64,000 nucleotides of DNA from Anaeromyxobacter dehalogenans 2CP-1 (GTDB lineage: Bacteria; Myxococcota; Myxococcia; Myxococcales; Anaeromyxobacteraceae), in contig NC_011891.1 of NCBI RefSeq assembly GCF_000022145.1, positions 3,516,501 through 3,580,500 on the forward strand, in the 5' to 3' direction. Under the pieces are notes generated by a model. It was not told the origin of the DNA and ran no database searches. It worked only from the letters and a program-made list of their open reading frames with translations. The translations under genes were made by a program, and so were the position numbers. Below are positions 61,116 through 64,000 of the stretch, in pieces (position 1 is the first letter of the stretch; each line of letters opens with the position of its first letter).

Positions 61116-62072
61116 GGCCGGCGCGCGTGAAGGGCGTGGGGGCTCGGCGGCGGGGCGGGCGGGTTCGGCGCGCTCGGGCGCGGGCGCGGGGGCCGTGGCG
61201 GGGGCCTCGGTGCCGGGTGCGGGTGCAGCGCCGGGGGTCGGCTCCGCGGCTGCGGGTGCCTGGGCCGGGCCGGGCGGGGCCACGGGCGCCGGCGCGGCCT
61301 CGGGGGCCTTCGCGGCGGGCGCGCTGGCGGGACCGGGCTGGCGTGCGGGCGCGGTGCGGCCGGCGCCGCGCCACACGGCCACCGCCACGATCCCGAGCAT
61401 CACCAGCACGCCGATCCCGATGAGCTTCAGCGGGGCGCCGCGCTGCTCGGTGGGTGGCCGGGGAAGGTCGGGAACGCGAGGCATGGGCAGCGGCGGCGCG
61501 GGGGGCACCGCAGGCTCGGTCTCCACCGCGGGCAGCTCTCCGGTCCCCTCGTCACCGGACGGCGGCGGGCCGGAGCGGGGACCGCGGGCGAGCGGGAGGC
61601 CGGTGCCGTCGCCCAGCGAACCCTCCTCGAAGAGATCGACATAGCCGGCGTCGGTGGGCTCGACCTCGGCGCGCGGGTCGGGAGCGGGCGCGGCGGGGAC
61701 GGGCCTGGCACCGCTCTCGTCGAGCGCCTGGGGCAGCGACGGCTCGGCCGGCGGCGCTGGCGCGGCGGGGGGAGGCTCGACGGCATCGACCGCGGGCCGG
61801 GGCGCGATCTCGCGCTCGGGAACCGGCTGGGACGGGATCTCCGCGGTGGCGGTCGGCACCGGGGTCGGCGCGGGCCGCGGCGGTGCGGCGGCGGGAAGAA
61901 CCGCCGCGCGACGCGGCGGCGCGCCGGCCGGGGTGCCGTCCGCACCGGCGGCGGGCCCCTTCAGCACGATGACGTGCCCGCACGCACGGCACTTGAGCTT
62001 GTACACGCGCCCGGGCACGGGCGTGTCCGCGGTCGCGTACCGCTTGCCGCACCGGTCGCAGGAGAATTTCAC
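60789..62072 (-). CDS. Zinc-ribbon protein with TonB/AgmX-like C-terminal domain
   Basis: A 427-residue protein. The N-terminus is an MJ0042-type zinc ribbon (CDRCGKRY ... CRACGH, residues ~5-32). A long Pro/Ala-rich disordered stretch follows, with one membrane helix (LIGIGVLVMLGIVAVAVW) at ~235-255. The C-terminal ~95 residues form a domain like that at the end of AgmX/TonB-type proteins (RFDACLAEARPG, LDGRTVNLRVAI). Such proteins in myxobacteria are linked to gliding motility or envelope energy coupling. GTG start. The topology suggests the zinc ribbon is cytoplasmic and the C-terminal domain periplasmic. Confidence 0.72.
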   Translation of the reverse strand: MKFSCDRCGKRYATADTPVPGRVYKLKCRACGHVIVLKGPAAGADGTPAGAPPRRAAVLPAAAPPRPAPTPVPTATAEIPSQPVPEREIAPRPAVDAVEPPPAAPAPPAEPSLPQALDESGARPVPAAPAPDPRAEVEPTDAGYVDLFEEGSLGDGTGLPLARGPRSGPPPSGDEGTGELPAVETEPAVPPAPPLPMPRVPDLPRPPTEQRGAPLKLIGIGVLVMLGIVAVAVWRGAGRTAPARQPGPASAPAAKAPEAAPAPVAPPGPAQAPAAAEPTPGAAPAPGTEAPATAPAPAPERAEPARPAAEPPRPSRAPASPPAAPADASGTLTPERIQQVIAASRPRFDACLAEARPGRGLTLDGRTVNLRVAITSAGAATYPTFDDVTIGSTELGACLKSAARQMAFPRFEGEPVRIEVPITLPRR

Positions 62073-62184
62073 GCGGGGATCCTACCGGCGCGATCGCGCG
62101 CGGCGCAAGCAACGGTCCCTGTCGCATGCCCGCGGGACCGCTCCGCCCCGGGCTACCCCGCCCTCCTGCCGCACCATGACGGCC

Positions 62185-62411
62185 TCACCGAGCACCTCGC
62201 CGGCGCACGGGGACGGCGAACCCGGTCGCCTGGAACCGCAGCGTGGCGCGGGGCTCGCCGTGAGTCGAGCTGCGGGCCAGCGCGGCGACCGGCGGCAGCG
62301 CGAGCGCTCCAGCGCCTCGGCCACGGCCTCGGAGCACGCCGCGGCCGCGAGCGCGACGGTCACCTCCTGCAGGCCGTCCAGCCGCTCCGGCCGGAGCTGG
62401 TCGTGACCCAC
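62185..62411 (-). pseudogene. Probable frameshifted small gene
   Basis: A GTG at 62411 follows GGGAGGGG and opens a frame (VGHDQLRPERLDGLQEVTVA...) with strong third-position G/C to about 62305. From there the codon bias moves to another frame, which continues ALALPPVAALARSS ... RATLRFQATGFAVPV and stops at 62185. Together the two halves would make an ~75-83-residue protein. A one-base change near 62300-62310 would explain this. Product unknown. It could be a sequencing error or true decay. Confidence 0.4.
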
Positions 62412-62544
62412 CGTGAATCCCCTCCCGCCGGGCCCCACCCTCGGCCGGCTCGCCCGGGGTGGATCGGGTTCCTTTCGGGCGCGCGCAGAGGGGGCGTCCG
62501 GGCCTGGCGCTGCCCCGCGGGCCGTGCGGCGTTATCGGCTCGGG

Positions 62545-64000
62545 ATGACCGCCTTCCATCAGGATCCCCCGATCCTGCCGCACGCCTTCGACGCCGACCC
62601 GCTCCTGCAGGAGTATCTCGCGAGGACGCTGCCGCCCGAGGTCCTGTCCGAGATCTCGCCGGAGCTGCGCGAGCTTGGCGCGCTCGCATCGGGCCCGCTC
62701 GCGGCGCAGCAGCTCGCCGAGCGGCTGGTGGAGCCCACCCTGGTGCAGTGGGATCCCTGGGGGCGCCGCGTGGACCGCATCGAGCCCACGCCGCTCTGGC
62801 GCGAGGCGGCCCGGCTCGCCGCACGCCACGGGCTCGTGGCCGCGGCCTACGAGCGGCGCCACGGCATCCTCTCGCGCGTGCACCAGATGGCCATGGTGTA
62901 CCTGCTCGAGCCCTCGATGGACGTGTACGCGTGCCCGCTCGCCATGACGGACGGCGCGGCGCGCACGCTGCTCGACCTCGCCCCGCGCGCGCTGGTGGAG
63001 CGGGCCGTCCCGCGGCTCACCTCCCGCGATCCGGCGCGCACGTGGACGAGCGGCCAGTGGATGACCGAGCGCGCCGGCGGCTCCGACGTGTCCGGGACCG
63101 AGACGGTGGCCCGCCCCGACGGCGAGGCGTTCCGGCTCTGGGGCACGAAGTGGTTCAGCTCCGCCACGACCGCGGAGATGGCGCTCGCCCTGGCGCGCCC
63201 CGAGGGCAACCCGCCCGGCTCGGCGGGCCTGGCCCTGTTCTACCTGGAGACGCGCTTGCCGGACGGCGCGTCCAACGGGATCCTGGTGAACCGGCTGAAG
63301 GACAAGCTCGGCACGCGCAAGCTCCCCACGGCCGAGCTGACGCTGGACGGGGCGCTGGCGCTCCCGGTGGTGGGGCTCTCCGGCGGCGTGCGCGCGATCA
63401 GCCCCATGCTGAACGTGACCCGCACCTGGAACGCGCTCGTCGCGGCCGCGTACATGGCGCGCGCGGTGGCGCTGGCGCGCGACTACGCCGGGCGGCGGCG
63501 CGCCTTCGGGACGCCGCTGCGGGCGCGCCCGCTCCACGCCGACACCCTGGCGGCGCTCGAGGCCGAGCGCGAGGCCGGGTTCCTGCTCGCGTTCCGCGCG
63601 GTGGAGCTGCTCGGGCGCGCCGAGGCGGGCGAGGCCGATGCGGGCGCGCGCGCGCTGCTCCGCGCGGTGACGCCGCTCGCGAAGCTCACCACCGGGAAGC
63701 AGGCGGTGGCGGTCGCCTCGGACGCGATCGAGGCGTTCGGCGGCGCCGGCTACGTGGAGGACACCGGCCTGCCGCGCCTGCTCCGCGACGCGCAGGTGCT
63801 GCCGATCTGGGAGGGGACCACGAACGTCCTCGCGCTCGAGGCGCAGCGCGCGCTCGCCGCCGAGGGCGCGGCCGAGGCGCTCGCGGCGGAGATCCAGGAG
63901 CGGCTCTCGCAGGCGCGCGACCCGGCGCTCCGCCCGGCGGTGCAGGCCGCCACCGGCGCGCTCGCCCGGGCGCGGGCCGCGCTCGCGGCGGGCGACGCGC
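62545..64000 (+). CDS. Acyl-CoA dehydrogenase, AidB-like (truncated by window edge)
   Basis: The frame is open from the ATG at 62545 to the last base (485 codons), so the C-terminus lies outside. AidB/ACAD features: QWMTERAGGSDVSGTET (flavin/substrate region), TKWFSSATTAEMALALARPEG, GYVEDTGLPRLLRDAQVLPIWEGTTN with the catalytic-region Glu and the ARDYAGRRRAFG helix. The long N-terminal ~150-residue region is typical of the AidB class rather than short-chain acyl-CoA dehydrogenases. It probably oxidises or binds an acyl-CoA with FAD. It may belong with the fatty-acid genes at 40-43 kb in function, though not in one operon. Confidence 0.88.
   Translation, partial: MTAFHQDPPILPHAFDADPLLQEYLARTLPPEVLSEISPELRELGALASGPLAAQQLAERLVEPTLVQWDPWGRRVDRIEPTPLWREAARLAARHGLVAAAYERRHGILSRVHQMAMVYLLEPSMDVYACPLAMTDGAARTLLDLAPRALVERAVPRLTSRDPARTWTSGQWMTERAGGSDVSGTETVARPDGEAFRLWGTKWFSSATTAEMALALARPEGNPPGSAGLALFYLETRLPDGASNGILVNRLKDKLGTRKLPTAELTLDGALALPVVGLSGGVRAISPMLNVTRTWNALVAAAYMARAVALARDYAGRRRAFGTPLRARPLHADTLAALEAEREAGFLLAFRAVELLGRAEAGEADAGARALLRAVTPLAKLTTGKQAVAVASDAIEAFGGAGYVEDTGLPRLLRDAQVLPIWEGTTNVLALEAQRALAAEGAAEALAAEIQERLSQARDPALRPAVQAATGALARARAALAAGDA

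Noticed and set aside
62185-63537. 450-codon minus-strand frame opposite the acyl-CoA dehydrogenase
   Set aside because: Most of it is shadow of the acyl-CoA dehydrogenase; only its last ~40 codons look real and are included in the frameshifted small gene.

Overview
The window is a high-GC stretch of bacterial chromosome (roughly three quarters G+C by eye) with almost every codon ending in G or C, frequent GTG/TTG starts and many 4-bp start/stop overlaps. Gene content points to a facultatively anaerobic, respiring deltaproteobacterium/myxobacterium of the Anaeromyxobacter type: a secreted tetraheme cytochrome c, several hemerythrin domains, lactate oxidation, ferredoxin-dependent 2-oxoacid oxidoreductase, PilZ and single-domain response regulators, and a zinc-ribbon protein with a TonB/AgmX-like end. 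This assignment is inference from gene content and composition. No rRNA, tRNA, CRISPR array, insertion sequence or prophage was recognised.

Layout: 1-3.3 kb holds the end of a lactate permease followed by the L-lactate oxidation operon lutABC. 3.3-14.3 kb is a mixed housekeeping block (lipase-like hydrolase, methyltransferases, TPR protein, ChaN-like lipoprotein, PilZ protein, M48 peptidase, PfkB kinase, saccharopine-dehydrogenase-like reductase, SpoU/TrmJ-type RNA methyltransferase, TRIC-type channel, tetraheme cytochrome). 14.3-24.8 kb contains a GtrA-fused membrane protein, rsmE, an aminotransferase, a response regulator and two distant copies of an unrecognised membrane/coiled-coil protein family; a five-copy 129-bp tandem repeat lies directly behind the first copy. 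24.8-29.9 kb is the glyoxylate-shunt locus: a RamB/ScfR-like regulator divergent from one 1,111-residue protein that joins malate synthase, isocitrate lyase and a hemerythrin-like domain. 30-35.2 kb is a sugar/compatible-solute block (GT81-like glycosyltransferase, membrane-helix channel-like protein, 4-alpha-glucanotransferase, trehalose synthase). 36-39.5 kb has a CBS-domain protein and the three-gene proton-translocating transhydrogenase pntAA-pntAB-pntB. 39.5-43 kb has a secreted small protein, an acyl-CoA synthetase and a quinone oxidoreductase. 43-52.6 kb has two lipoproteins, the ferredoxin-dependent 2-oxoacid oxidoreductase korAB and pyruvate carboxylase. 52.9-59.3 kb has two tandem bacteriohemerythrins, a very large FAD/Fe-S dehydrogenase of the YdiJ/D-lactate type and glutamate dehydrogenase. 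59.3-64 kb has an HNH endonuclease-like gene whose frame runs into its convergent neighbour, a zinc-ribbon/TonB-like protein, a probable frameshifted small gene and a truncated AidB-like acyl-CoA dehydrogenase.

Taken together, the genes describe growth on lactate, acetate and fatty acids: lactate uptake and two oxidation routes to pyruvate, carboxylation by Pyc, acyl-CoA entry, the glyoxylate shunt, KorAB linking 2-oxoacids to ferredoxin, PntAB balancing NADH and NADPH, and GdhA tying 2-oxoglutarate to nitrogen. The hemerythrin domains suggest that oxygen handling is built into this metabolism. The most unusual item is the malate synthase-isocitrate lyase-hemerythrin triple fusion; the 129-bp array, the paralogous membrane proteins and the run-through HNH gene are the next most worth a look.
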